NCBI RefSeq assembly: GCF_052116305.1
Contig: NZ_JBQKLI010000001.1
Location: 124,001 to 188,000, forward strand
Source of the DNA: JBQKLI01 sp012798975
GTDB taxonomy: Bacteria; Bacillota; Clostridia; Tissierellales; Peptoniphilaceae
Length of the DNA: 64,000 nt
Direction of reading: 5' to 3'
Position numbers and translations under genes: made by a program
Part shown: piece by piece, positions 27,174 to 36,715 of the stretch
Position numbering within the stretch: position 1 is the stretch's first letter
Layout of the letters: every line of letters begins with the position of its first letter
The notes under the pieces: model-generated
The model's database searches: none
The model's input: only the letters and a program-made list of their open reading frames with translations
What the model was told of the DNA's origin: nothing

Positions 27174-29001
27174 TTTATTATTAGAAATGGGTATTGAAAA
27201 CTTCCCTACGGAATTAACGGGTCTAGTTAAAAGAGTTTTAGATGAAGAGTTTTCAAAATGTCTTTACTCTAACCATATTCATTTCGATAAAATAACAGTA
27301 GAATCAACGAAAAAACGAATTGTTTTAATCGTTCAAAATCTGCAAGATACAGATACTGAAATAGAGAGTTTAGTTTCTTTTTTTAAAGAAACTATTCCTA
27401 AGATTATATCGAATGTTACAATTCCAATCTATAATGAAGTCGATTCAAGAAAATGTCATTTCATCCACTATATAACTTGGATACAATGTGTTTTTCATGA
27501 TAAGTTAATCCATTTTGATCAAACGGATGATATATATGAATATAAGTCTGATCGAAAAGAGTACTTTCAGATAGATTCTATACAAGATTATAGAGAGACA
27601 TTAGAGAATAATTCTATTTTGCTAGAACTGGAAAAGAGAAAGAATCAGCTTTCTATCAAAGCGAATAAATTAGTACGCGAACATGGAGACAATTTATACC
27701 GACCAAAAAAATTAATCAATTTATACAGCAATATATATGATTATCCGAAACCACAACTTGGAAGATTTGATGCACGTTATTTAGCCTTGCAGGATGAAAT
27801 TATTCATACGATTTTAAGAAATGAATTCCAAGTAATCTCTGTTATTGATGACAATAACGCCTGTTCTGATTACTTTGTAGCTATAGCAGAATATGAAAAC
27901 AATGTTAATATAGATCAGTATACAAATAAAATAAATACTCGACTGGAAGAAGTAAGAACTCTATTATTAGAAGATTTAGATAGACCCTTAGAAACATATG
28001 TCGATGAATTGGAAAATATAGAATATTTAAATTTTGGAAATTATAAAGATAAAACAAAAAGACTAGAAACCTACTCAAAAATAATTGCTGAAGAACTTGG
28101 TGTAGGAAAAGAGACAATAGCAAATACTGAACGGTTGGCACTGCTGTCAAAAGCAGATTTAGGAACGAAGGTTGTACGAGAGATTCCCATTCTAAGGGGA
28201 ACTATAGGTATGATCTATGCAGCAGAACAAGGGGAGAGGGAGATTATCGCTAAAGGCATATGCGAGCATTATCAGCCGTCTTTTTCTGATGAAGAACTTC
28301 CTGCTACCACATCTGCAAAAATAGTCGCATTCGTTGATAAATTAGATGAAATAATAACACTATATGTTATGAGAGAACAGACTCAAGAATTAGACCCGTT
28401 GTTGGTACGGGCAAATGCATTGGGAATTATTGATATTGTCCTCGGTTCAAAATGGACATTGAATATTGAAAAGACAATTTTGGACGGATTGTTTACATTA
28501 TTAAAACATTCTGATGTGCCAATAAATCATAAAAAATTAATGCAGCCGTTGATTAATATTATCAAAATTAATTTCAAAGATAATCTGATTCGCAAAGGAC
28601 ATAAATTTTATATCATTGATGGTATTATGGAAGATGCAGACTTTGATCTCTATGATATTTATAATCGAGTAAAAGCTATGACTGCTATTACTGAAAGTTC
28701 AGACAATGATTTTTTACGATTTATTATTCTTTTAAATGATTACGAAAAGGAATATTTAAATACAGACAAAGATTATGAATTTACTGCAGAAATTATAGAA
28801 TGGCAAGAATTGTATGAAAAAAAACAATATAATGATTTTTTCCAATCCGTTGAAGAATTCAGGAAAAAAAACGAAACGACTATTAAAATGATATTGTCAA
28901 AAGAAATTGATCATAATGAAAGTTATGATAATATTATAATACCGCTAAACCGGATGATACGTTCGATCTATGATATAGATGCAGTATTTATCCCAGATTA
29001 G
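27163..29001 (+). CDS. orphan GlyS-like protein (glycyl-tRNA synthetase beta-subunit homologue without GlyQ)
   Basis: The 612-residue protein aligns by eye over its whole length with the beta subunit of bacterial (alpha-beta)2 glycyl-tRNA synthetase: DLLLEMGIENFP at the N-terminus, TKKRIVLIV near 49-57, ITWIQCVF near 104, LLLEDLDRPLE near 267-277, and an HD-like domain at about 300-430 with LLSKADLGTKVV, GICEHYQPSF, DEELP and FVDKLDE, then an anticodon-binding-like tail. It is about 70 residues shorter than usual; the gap seems to lie near residues 70-95. It occupies the recO-glyQ-glyS-yqfL slot, but glyQ is missing: the start overlaps recO. The frame is intact. Function unknown; synthetase activity without alpha is unlikely. 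Confidence 0.75.
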   Translation: MVNDLLLEMGIENFPTELTGLVKRVLDEEFSKCLYSNHIHFDKITVESTKKRIVLIVQNLQDTDTEIESLVSFFKETIPKIISNVTIPIYNEVDSRKCHFIHYITWIQCVFHDKLIHFDQTDDIYEYKSDRKEYFQIDSIQDYRETLENNSILLELEKRKNQLSIKANKLVREHGDNLYRPKKLINLYSNIYDYPKPQLGRFDARYLALQDEIIHTILRNEFQVISVIDDNNACSDYFVAIAEYENNVNIDQYTNKINTRLEEVRTLLLEDLDRPLETYVDELENIEYLNFGNYKDKTKRLETYSKIIAEELGVGKETIANTERLALLSKADLGTKVVREIPILRGTIGMIYAAEQGEREIIAKGICEHYQPSFSDEELPATTSAKIVAFVDKLDEIITLYVMREQTQELDPLLVRANALGIIDIVLGSKWTLNIEKTILDGLFTLLKHSDVPINHKKLMQPLINIIKINFKDNLIRKGHKFYIIDGIMEDADFDLYDIYNRVKAMTAITESSDNDFLRFIILLNDYEKEYLNTDKDYEFTAEIIEWQELYEKKQYNDFFQSVEEFRKKNETTIKMILSKEIDHNESYDNIIIPLNRMIRSIYDIDAVFIPD

Positions 29002-29011
29002 GAGGGCTTTT

Positions 29012-29818
29012 TTGAAAGAAAAACAGATTATACTGATTTCCGATTCTACGGGAGAGACAGCAGAACATATTATGAAGGCAATACTTGTACATTTTGACAT
29101 TCAAGAGACAAATATCATTCGAAGCAATAAAGTCAATAGTACAGAAAAAATAGATGAATTGTTCACAAATACAGGTGAAGAGGTCTTGGTTTTTTCAACT
29201 TTAATTGAAGAAGAGCTGATCAATCATCTTAAAGAAAAAGTAGAAGAAAATCATTACAAACTTGTAGATCTCTTAGCAGATCCTCTTCAGATAACTGCGG
29301 ACTTTTTAAAGCAGGAACCTAAAAGGGAAATTGGGTTGAGAAGACAGCTTTCAGAAGATTATTTTCATAAAATCGAATGTGTTGAATTTACTGTTAAATA
29401 TGATGATGGCAAGGATCCTAGGGGAATACCAAAAGCTGATATAGTTATTATAGGTGTATCCCGGACTTCAAAAACACCTGTTTCGCTAAATCTTGCTTTT
29501 AAGAACTTTAAAGTATGTAATATCCCTTTAATCCCAGAAATAGAAGCACCAGAAGAACTTTTTAAAATCGATCCTAAAAAAATCGTAGGTTTGATTATTA
29601 ATCCCGACAAATTAAATGCGATTAGAATTGAAAAGTTAAAGATGATGGGTTTATCAGGTGATGTAGAATATGCGAATGACAATCGCATTCATGAAGAACT
29701 TGATTATGCTATTGATATAATGAATAAAATAGGATGCGATATTATAGATGTTTCTGATTTTACAATCGAAGAAACCGCTAAAGAAATTCTAGTGCAGCTT
29801 GATTTATTGAATAAATAG
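29012..29818 (+). CDS. PPDK regulatory protein family (DUF299), copy 2
   Basis: Bifunctional kinase/pyrophosphorylase family member of 268 residues, with SDSTGET at 10-16 and the P-loop-like GVSRTSKTP at about 148-156. The TTG start at 29012 has AGGAGGG seven bases upstream and starts the protein as in copy 1. It sits where yqfL lies in Bacillus, after glyS. It resembles copy 1 (6488-7303) throughout, but the target is unclear: PPDK, or another PEP-forming enzyme. Confidence 0.9.
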   Translation: MKEKQIILISDSTGETAEHIMKAILVHFDIQETNIIRSNKVNSTEKIDELFTNTGEEVLVFSTLIEEELINHLKEKVEENHYKLVDLLADPLQITADFLKQEPKREIGLRRQLSEDYFHKIECVEFTVKYDDGKDPRGIPKADIVIIGVSRTSKTPVSLNLAFKNFKVCNIPLIPEIEAPEELFKIDPKKIVGLIINPDKLNAIRIEKLKMMGLSGDVEYANDNRIHEELDYAIDIMNKIGCDIIDVSDFTIEETAKEILVQLDLLNK

Positions 29819-29821
29819 TTC

Positions 29822-29849
29822 AAAAGCACCTTTATACAGGTGCTTTTTT
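29822..29849 (+). terminator. terminator after the second PPDK-regulator gene
   Basis: Perfect 10-bp stem AAAAGCACCT/AGGTGCTTTT (29822-29831 with 29838-29847), 6-base loop, ending in TTTTTT. It closes the phoH-to-ppsR-like cluster. Confidence 0.93.
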
Positions 29850-29920
29850 GGTGGAAGATTAGTGTTCTACAAATATATGATAAAATAGACAGAGTTGGTT
29901 AAAATATAAATGGAGTGAAT

Positions 29921-31252
29921 ATGGAAACGATAAATAATAAAAAATATACGATAGCAACTTTTGGCTGTCAGATGAATGAACATGATTCTGAAAGAATAGC
30001 TGCTATTTTAGAAAATATGGGATATACCAAAACAGATAATTATGATAATAGCGATTTTATTATCTTCAATACTTGTTTAGTACGTGAAAATGCAGAATTA
30101 AAGGTCTACGGACAAATCGGAGCATTAAAGAAATGGAAAAGAGAACATCCGGATGCTTTATTGGCAATATGCGGGTGCATGATGCAGACTGGTGAGGCGA
30201 GGGATGTAATTTTGAAGAAACATCCTCAAGTAGATATTATTTTCGGTACATCAAATATAAATTCTCTCCCAGAGCTGATGGATACACATAAAAGAACAGG
30301 GAAAACTGCAATGGATATTAGCAGAACGGATTCTATAGACGATCAGTTCGACATGATCCGATCCCATCCAAGTATCGGTTATGTAAATATTATGACAGGG
30401 TGCAATAATTTCTGCAGTTATTGTATTGTACCTTATGCTAGAGGCAGAGAAGAAAGCAGATCCCCTGAAAGTATTATTAAAGAAGTGCAATTTATGGCTA
30501 AAGAAGGCTATAAGGAAATAACTCTTTTAGGTCAAAATGTAAATAGTTACGGCAAAGATAAAGACTCTACTGTCAGCTTTCCTGAGTTATTAGAAGAGAT
30601 AAATAAAATTGAAGGTATTGAACGAATTCGATTCTTAACAAGCCACCCTAAAGATTTATCTGATGAACTAATAGAAAAAATGGCAACATTGGATAAAGTG
30701 TGTGAAAACCTCCATCTACCATTTCAATCTGGAAGCAATGCAGTGCTAAAAGCAATGAACCGAAAATATACTAGAGAAGACTACTTGAAACTCATTAAGA
30801 AACTAAAAGACCGTATACCCGGTATTAGTTTATCTACAGATATTATAGTAGGTTTTCCAGGCGAAACAGAAGAAGATTTTCAAGACACTTTAGATTTAGT
30901 AAAAGAAGTAGAATATGAACAAGGATTTACCTTTTTATACAGCATACGTCCAGGTACGAGAGCTGCAGAAATGAAAAATCAAATTCCCGATGATGTTAAA
31001 CAAGATCGATTTCAGCGATTATTAGATACAATGTATCCTATATTTTTCGAAAAAAATAAAGAATATTTGGATACTATTCAAGAAGTTATGGTAGAAGGTA
31101 CCAGTAAAAATGATCCCTCTATTCTAGCAGGAAGAACACGAACTTTTAAATTGGTCCATTTTAAGGGAGATGAAGACTTGATTGGAAAATTAGTCAATGT
31201 CCATATTACTGAAAATAATTCATTTGCATTGAAAGGCGAAATGGTTAACTAA
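29921..31252 (+). CDS. miaB: tRNA-2-methylthio-N6-dimethylallyladenosine synthase
   Basis: Radical-SAM methylthiotransferase that completes ms2i6A at tRNA position 37; acts after MiaA (gene at 35786-36700). The 443-residue protein has the N-terminal UPF0004 cysteines (FGCQMNEHDSE, NTCLVRENAE, CGCMMQ), the radical-SAM CxxxCxxC in GCNNFCSYCIVPYARG near residue 150, and a C-terminal TRAM domain. The ATG at 29921 is served by TGGAG; GTG at 29915 overlaps that site. Confidence 0.97.
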   Translation: METINNKKYTIATFGCQMNEHDSERIAAILENMGYTKTDNYDNSDFIIFNTCLVRENAELKVYGQIGALKKWKREHPDALLAICGCMMQTGEARDVILKKHPQVDIIFGTSNINSLPELMDTHKRTGKTAMDISRTDSIDDQFDMIRSHPSIGYVNIMTGCNNFCSYCIVPYARGREESRSPESIIKEVQFMAKEGYKEITLLGQNVNSYGKDKDSTVSFPELLEEINKIEGIERIRFLTSHPKDLSDELIEKMATLDKVCENLHLPFQSGSNAVLKAMNRKYTREDYLKLIKKLKDRIPGISLSTDIIVGFPGETEEDFQDTLDLVKEVEYEQGFTFLYSIRPGTRAAEMKNQIPDDVKQDRFQRLLDTMYPIFFEKNKEYLDTIQEVMVEGTSKNDPSILAGRTRTFKLVHFKGDEDLIGKLVNVHITENNSFALKGEMVN

Positions 31253-31262
31253 GGAGGTTCAA

Positions 31263-33866
31263 ATGGCTTATACTCCTATGATGCAGCAGTATTTAGATTT
31301 AAAAGAAAAAAATCCAGACTGCATCCTCTTTTTTCGTTTAGGAGATTTTTACGAAATGTTTTTTGAGGATGCAAAAGTAGCTTCTCGCGAATTGGAGATT
31401 GTAATGACGAAAAGAGACTGCGGGGATAATCAAAAATGTCCTATGTGCGGTGTGCCTCATCATGTTGCTGATATTTATATTTCAAAATTAGTTTCCAAAG
31501 GCTATAAAGTTGCAATCTGCGAGCAGATGGAAGATCCGAAACTTGCCAAAGGGCTTTTAAAAAGGGATATTATTCGAATCATTACTCCAGGTACCGTTAT
31601 TAATTCAGAATCCATTGATCATGATTTAAATAATTATTTAATGAGCCTTGTGAACATTGATGGGATATACGGCATATCCTATTGTGATATCACCACTGGA
31701 GAGATCCAATTCACAGAAATTCCTTCTAGTGCTAATCAAGGCAATGATATAGAAAACGAAATTACTAGAATTCAGCCGGTTGAGATTATTTACGATGAAG
31801 AAAATATAGACGAGAGCACAATCCAACACTTAAAAAATCAATACCAAATAACTTTTACCAAAAACACATTAGCAGTATCCGAGAATCCCCTTAAAGATCT
31901 GGAAAATTATTTTTCAGTCGACGGTTTAAGAGTATATCAAAATAAAATTACAGGTCTGTCAGCGTTAAATTATATCTTAAGATTTGTTTATAAATACCAA
32001 GAAGATAAGCTTCTCCATCTCAAGAATCCTCGATATTATGAATATAAAGAGTATCTTGATATTGATGCGCACAGCATAGTAAATCTTGAAATCTTAAAAA
32101 ATTTATATACAAAAACTAAAAAGGGTTCTCTTTTTGATGTATTGGATAAAACACAAACATCTATGGGATCACGATTATTAAGATCGTATCTTGAGCGGCC
32201 TTTAATGAATCGAGAAACTATATTATATCGACAGCAATATGTAGAAGCCTTTTATAATAGTCAGGAACTAAATGGAAATCTTCAAGAAATTTTAAAAGAT
32301 ATTTATGATTTGGAGAGAATTATTGGTAAATTAGCTTATTCTAAAGCTAATGGGAGAGATCTGCTATCTTTAAAAAATTCAATCTTTTTACTGCCTCAGC
32401 TTAAAGAACTTCTTATTCACTCAGAGACCACAGTATTAGAGAACACTGGAAATCAAATTGATACTTTAGAAGATCTATATCAGTTGATACATGCATCTAT
32501 AGTTGAAGAACCGCCTATTAATATAACGGAAGGAAATTTAATCAAAGACGGCTTCAATAAAAAGTTAGATAAAATTCGAAATAATAAAGTAGAAGGACAA
32601 AAAAGGCTGATCGAATTTGAACAAAGGGAAAAGAACCGACTGAATATTAAGAATTTAAAAATTGTTTTTAATAAAAAACTTGGATATTTTATCGATATAA
32701 CAAAGAGCCATTTGTCAAAAGTACCTGAAGAGTATATAAAAAAACAGACATTAACAAATTCTGACCGATTTATAACTTCTGAACTTTTAGAAATTCAGAG
32801 TATGATTTTAGATTCTGAAAATGAGATCTCAGAGCTTGAATATAGCATCTTTAATTCAATTCGAGAAGAAGTTTTAGACAAAATGGATAGAATTAAACAA
32901 ACATCTCAAATTATTTCCTTCTTAGATGTTGCTAGTTGTTTAGCTTTTATTTCCAAGAAAAATAATTATACAACACCCCAATTGAATAATGTGGGTATTA
33001 TGGATATTGTAGACAGCCGCCACCCGGTCGTAGAGCAAAGCATTGGAAAAGAAAACTTTATAGCCAATAATATTACCATAGGCAATGGAAGAGATAATAT
33101 TCAGATAATCACCGGTCCTAATATGAGCGGTAAATCAACCTATTTAAGACAGATCGCTTTGGTCGTCGTAATGGCTCAAATCGGATCTTTTGTTCCATGC
33201 GAAACGGCAAATATATCCATTGTCGATAAAATATTTACTCGTATCGGGGCATCAGACAATTTATACAGCGGCGAGTCTACATTCATGGTTGAAATGAATG
33301 AAATGAGCAATATTCTTCGAAATGCAACTACAGATAGTCTGCTTATTTTAGATGAAGTCGGCAGAGGTACTAGCACCTTCGACGGTTTAAGTATAGCCTG
33401 GTCCATCTTAGAATATATTTCAAAAAATATAAAAGCAAAGACACTCTTTGCTACACATTATCACGAATTGACAGAATTAGAACATGTATTAAAAAATGTG
33501 GTAAATTTAAAAATACAAATCGAAGAATATAAAGACGATATTATCTTCTTAAGAAAGATCATTAAAGGAAAATCAGACAAGAGTTATGGGATCGAGGTTG
33601 CAAAACTAGCAGGGCTTCCTCCAGTGATAATAAAGCGTGCGAAAGAACTGCTAAATAAAATTGAAGAAAAAGAATTTACAAAAAACGATAAAAATTCAAA
33701 TAATATTCAAACTATCAGCGAAAATCAAATGGACTTCAATAAAGTTAAAGAGCTGAGGTTTATTGAAGAAATAGTAGATGTAGATATTCATAATTTAACA
33801 CCGCTTCAAGCTATGGATAAATTAAATTCGCTAATAGAGAAAGCAAAAACGATAGGGGGTGAGTAA
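31263..33866 (+). CDS. mutS: DNA mismatch repair protein MutS
   Basis: Mismatch recognition ATPase. The 867-residue protein starts with the mismatch-binding domain, including the Phe-x-Glu wedge in RLGDFYEMF (residues 22-30), then connector, lever and clamp domains, and the ATPase with Walker A TGPNMSGKST near 619 and the DEVGRGTSTFDG Walker B region near 698. AAGGAGG precedes the ATG. It forms an operon with miaB before it and mutL 3 bases after it. Confidence 0.98.
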   Translation: MAYTPMMQQYLDLKEKNPDCILFFRLGDFYEMFFEDAKVASRELEIVMTKRDCGDNQKCPMCGVPHHVADIYISKLVSKGYKVAICEQMEDPKLAKGLLKRDIIRIITPGTVINSESIDHDLNNYLMSLVNIDGIYGISYCDITTGEIQFTEIPSSANQGNDIENEITRIQPVEIIYDEENIDESTIQHLKNQYQITFTKNTLAVSENPLKDLENYFSVDGLRVYQNKITGLSALNYILRFVYKYQEDKLLHLKNPRYYEYKEYLDIDAHSIVNLEILKNLYTKTKKGSLFDVLDKTQTSMGSRLLRSYLERPLMNRETILYRQQYVEAFYNSQELNGNLQEILKDIYDLERIIGKLAYSKANGRDLLSLKNSIFLLPQLKELLIHSETTVLENTGNQIDTLEDLYQLIHASIVEEPPINITEGNLIKDGFNKKLDKIRNNKVEGQKRLIEFEQREKNRLNIKNLKIVFNKKLGYFIDITKSHLSKVPEEYIKKQTLTNSDRFITSELLEIQSMILDSENEISELEYSIFNSIREEVLDKMDRIKQTSQIISFLDVASCLAFISKKNNYTTPQLNNVGIMDIVDSRHPVVEQSIGKENFIANNITIGNGRDNIQIITGPNMSGKSTYLRQIALVVVMAQIGSFVPCETANISIVDKIFTRIGASDNLYSGESTFMVEMNEMSNILRNATTDSLLILDEVGRGTSTFDGLSIAWSILEYISKNIKAKTLFATHYHELTELEHVLKNVVNLKIQIEEYKDDIIFLRKIIKGKSDKSYGIEVAKLAGLPPVIIKRAKELLNKIEEKEFTKNDKNSNNIQTISENQMDFNKVKELRFIEEIVDVDIHNLTPLQAMDKLNSLIEKAKTIGGE

Positions 33867-33869
33867 TTC

Positions 33870-35786
33870 ATGATCGAGCTATTATCTTCAGAGACGATAC
33901 AAAAAATTGCTGCAGGAGAAGTAATCGAGCGGCCGGGATCTATCGTAAAAGAGTTGGTTGAAAACTCTATAGATGCGAAAGCAGATTCCATTACTGTTGA
34001 AATTAAAGATGGAGGCAAGTCCTTTATACAAATCATAGATAATGGTTCCGGCATCCATAAAGATGATCTGTTGATGGCTTTTAAGAGGCATGCTACATCG
34101 AAACTTAAGGAATTCGATGATCTATATCAAATTTATTCTTTAGGTTTTCGTGGAGAAGCATTAGCAAGTGTTGCTGCCGCCGCTGATGTTAGCATCAAAA
34201 CAAAAACAGAAAATGAAACAGCGGGCGCCTTCTTAAATATTCATAACGGTATTTTTTCAGCTATAACACCGATTGCGATGAATAGGGGAACTGTACTTAC
34301 AATAACCAACCTTTTTGAGAGTATTCCTGTTCGAAAAAAATTCCTTCGAAAAGACAGTACGGAAGCAAATATTATCACAAATATGATGTATCGTTTTGCC
34401 CTTTCGAATACTAATATCAGTTTCAAATATATTAAAGATAATCGAGTTGTTTTTGAAACTGTACAAGGAAGTCTAAAAGAAAATCTTCGTGAATTGTTCG
34501 ACAGTTCTCTAGTTGATAATATGGTGGAGATTAATATAAAAAACAAAAACTATCATTTTTCTGGATTAACTTCAAATAATAACTATTATCGAGGAAATCG
34601 AGGATTACAATATCTTTTTATAAATGGCAGATATGTAGAAAACAAAGATATACAGCGGGCTGTTGAAGACAATTACACGAGCGTAATACCCAATGGAAAA
34701 TATCCGGTATTTCAGCTTTTCTTAGAAATTTCTCCTTCTTTAATTGATGTTAATATTCACCCGAATAAACAAAAAGTAAAAATCAATATTATCGATGATA
34801 TATTAAGAGATATCAAAGAAGAATTTGCTAAACAGCTTAAATCAGGTATTGAAATTCCCGGTATTGATATAAGGAAAAAAGCCCCTGAGGTTAAAAGATT
34901 AGAAAATATTGCTGCAGATCAAGAAAAAGAAATTATTGAAAAAGTATACGGAAAAAAAGATTCCTTAACAAAAGACAGTTATAATTTATTCAAACCTAAT
35001 CATCAGATAAACGATAAAAAAATAGAAAGAATCCTCCCCTTAGAAGAAAATCAAGAACTTTTGATAGAGGATACAAAAATAATTTCAAAGCCCTTAGTGA
35101 AAAAATTTCATGTGGAAGAAAAAGAAATCCCTTATTCTTCCTCTCAGATTAATTTTCATCAAGATGAAACAGAAGATAAACGCCTAGAGAAACCTGCCTT
35201 TCCAAAATTGGATAACTGTACAATTATAACTGTACTATACGATACTTATATTTTATTTAAGGAAACAGGCAAAGAAAATCTGTATCTCCTAGATCAGCAT
35301 GCAGCTCATGAAAGAATTCTATTTGAAAAATTTACTGAAAATTATAAGAATAATAGCATTTCTTCCCAACAATTGATTTCACCTGTAATTCTTACTATGA
35401 AAGAAGATGAAATCAGAGCCTTTGAAGAGAATAGAAGTATATTTGAAAGGCTAGGGTATGAACTGGATCTTTTCGATGACTCTCATTTAATTTTAAGGGC
35501 TTTCCCAGTAGTTTTAGGAAACATCGAAGGGGAGAAGCTGCTTATTGAAATATTTGATTCTTTTGGAGGCAGTGATAAAGACATTGATTCCCTTCGAAAT
35601 AAAATTATAATGAAATCTTGCAAAGCTGCAGTGAAAGCAGGCGATCATCTTTCTGCTCTTGAAATAGAATCATTATTAAAACAGCTTTCTGCAGCAGAAT
35701 ACCCCTTTACTTGCCCCCATGGGAGGCCTACATTGATTCAAATTACAAAAACAGATATTGAAAAAATATTCAGCAGGATAAAATAA
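33870..35786 (+). CDS. mutL: DNA mismatch repair protein MutL
   Basis: Mismatch repair ATPase and endonuclease partner of MutS. The 638-residue protein has GHKL ATPase motifs (IAAGEVIERP, ENSIDAKA, DNGSGI, FRGEALAS) in the first 110 residues, a variable Lys/Glu-rich linker at about 340-440, and a C-terminal nuclease domain with DQHAAHERILFE near 478 and CPHGRPT near the end. These endonuclease motifs suggest strand nicking by MutL, as in bacteria without MutH. Overlaps miaA by one base. Confidence 0.97.
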   Translation: MIELLSSETIQKIAAGEVIERPGSIVKELVENSIDAKADSITVEIKDGGKSFIQIIDNGSGIHKDDLLMAFKRHATSKLKEFDDLYQIYSLGFRGEALASVAAAADVSIKTKTENETAGAFLNIHNGIFSAITPIAMNRGTVLTITNLFESIPVRKKFLRKDSTEANIITNMMYRFALSNTNISFKYIKDNRVVFETVQGSLKENLRELFDSSLVDNMVEINIKNKNYHFSGLTSNNNYYRGNRGLQYLFINGRYVENKDIQRAVEDNYTSVIPNGKYPVFQLFLEISPSLIDVNIHPNKQKVKINIIDDILRDIKEEFAKQLKSGIEIPGIDIRKKAPEVKRLENIAADQEKEIIEKVYGKKDSLTKDSYNLFKPNHQINDKKIERILPLEENQELLIEDTKIISKPLVKKFHVEEKEIPYSSSQINFHQDETEDKRLEKPAFPKLDNCTIITVLYDTYILFKETGKENLYLLDQHAAHERILFEKFTENYKNNSISSQQLISPVILTMKEDEIRAFEENRSIFERLGYELDLFDDSHLILRAFPVVLGNIEGEKLLIEIFDSFGGSDKDIDSLRNKIIMKSCKAAVKAGDHLSALEIESLLKQLSAAEYPFTCPHGRPTLIQITKTDIEKIFSRIK

Positions 35787-36700
35787 TGAAAAAAGCAATT
35801 ATTATTGTAGGTCCAACAGCAGTTGGAAAAACAAAATTAAGTATAGAGTTAGCAAAAGTATTAAACAGTGAAATCATATCTGCAGATTCTATGCAGATTT
35901 ATAGGGGAATGGATATTGGAACAGCAAAAGTAAAGGAAAATGAAAAAGAAGGGATTAAACATCATCTTATAGATGTTATAGATCCCGATCAGAATTTTTC
36001 TGTAAATGATTTTCAAGAAAAAGCATTTACTATTATAGAGCATCTAAATAAAAAAAATATAATCCCAATTATAGCTGGCGGAACAGGTTTATATATAAAT
36101 TCTCTAGCCTATAAGCTCCATTTTCAAAAGACAAAAGCTGACACAGGTATTCGAAAAAAATGGAATAAAAAAGCAGAGCAATATGGTCTTTCCTATGTTT
36201 ATGATCATCTAAAAAAAATTGACCCAGATTCCGCAAAAAGAATTGATTCAAGAAATGCCCATCGCATAATAAGGGCTATAGAAGTATATGAATCAAGCGG
36301 AAGGCCCATGTCAACGGAATATAATAAAGAATTATCCGAGAATGACAGTTATGATTTTATAATGATCGGCTTAAATACAGATCGCGAAACTCTTTATGAA
36401 CGTATTAACCAACGAGTAGATCTGATGTTGGAAGAAGGTTTAATTGAAGAAACTCAACAATTAATAAGAAGATACGACCCGAATTCTCATGGATTTAAAG
36501 CGATCGGTTATCGTGAAGCAATTGATTATTTATACGGTAAAACCACCAAGGACGAAATGATCCATTTGATAAAAAGAAATAGTCGAAGATATGCTAAACG
36601 ACAGCTTACATGGTTTCGAAGAGATAGACGCATTATATGGTTCGATTTAGTTAAAGATTATGAACATAACTATAAAAAAATAGAAAATCTGATTAAATAA
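35786..36700 (+). CDS. miaA: tRNA dimethylallyltransferase
   Basis: Transfers a dimethylallyl group to A37 of tRNAs reading UNN codons; the product is the MiaB substrate. The 304-residue protein has the P-loop GPTAVGKTKLS at 9-19, DSMQIYRGMDIGTAK near 34, and IAGGTGLYI near 96. It uses dimethylallyl diphosphate from the MEP pathway (ispG in this window). It is followed by a PLP enzyme, without the hfq gene commonly found between the two. Confidence 0.97.
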   Translation: MKKAIIIVGPTAVGKTKLSIELAKVLNSEIISADSMQIYRGMDIGTAKVKENEKEGIKHHLIDVIDPDQNFSVNDFQEKAFTIIEHLNKKNIIPIIAGGTGLYINSLAYKLHFQKTKADTGIRKKWNKKAEQYGLSYVYDHLKKIDPDSAKRIDSRNAHRIIRAIEVYESSGRPMSTEYNKELSENDSYDFIMIGLNTDRETLYERINQRVDLMLEEGLIEETQQLIRRYDPNSHGFKAIGYREAIDYLYGKTTKDEMIHLIKRNSRRYAKRQLTWFRRDRRIIWFDLVKDYEHNYKKIENLIK

Positions 36701-36715
36701 AAAGTAGGTAATATT

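Noticed and set aside
27163..29001. Ordinary functional glyS annotation
   Set aside because: glyQ is absent from the locus, the protein is shorter than usual and divergent, so calling it a working synthetase subunit is not supported here.
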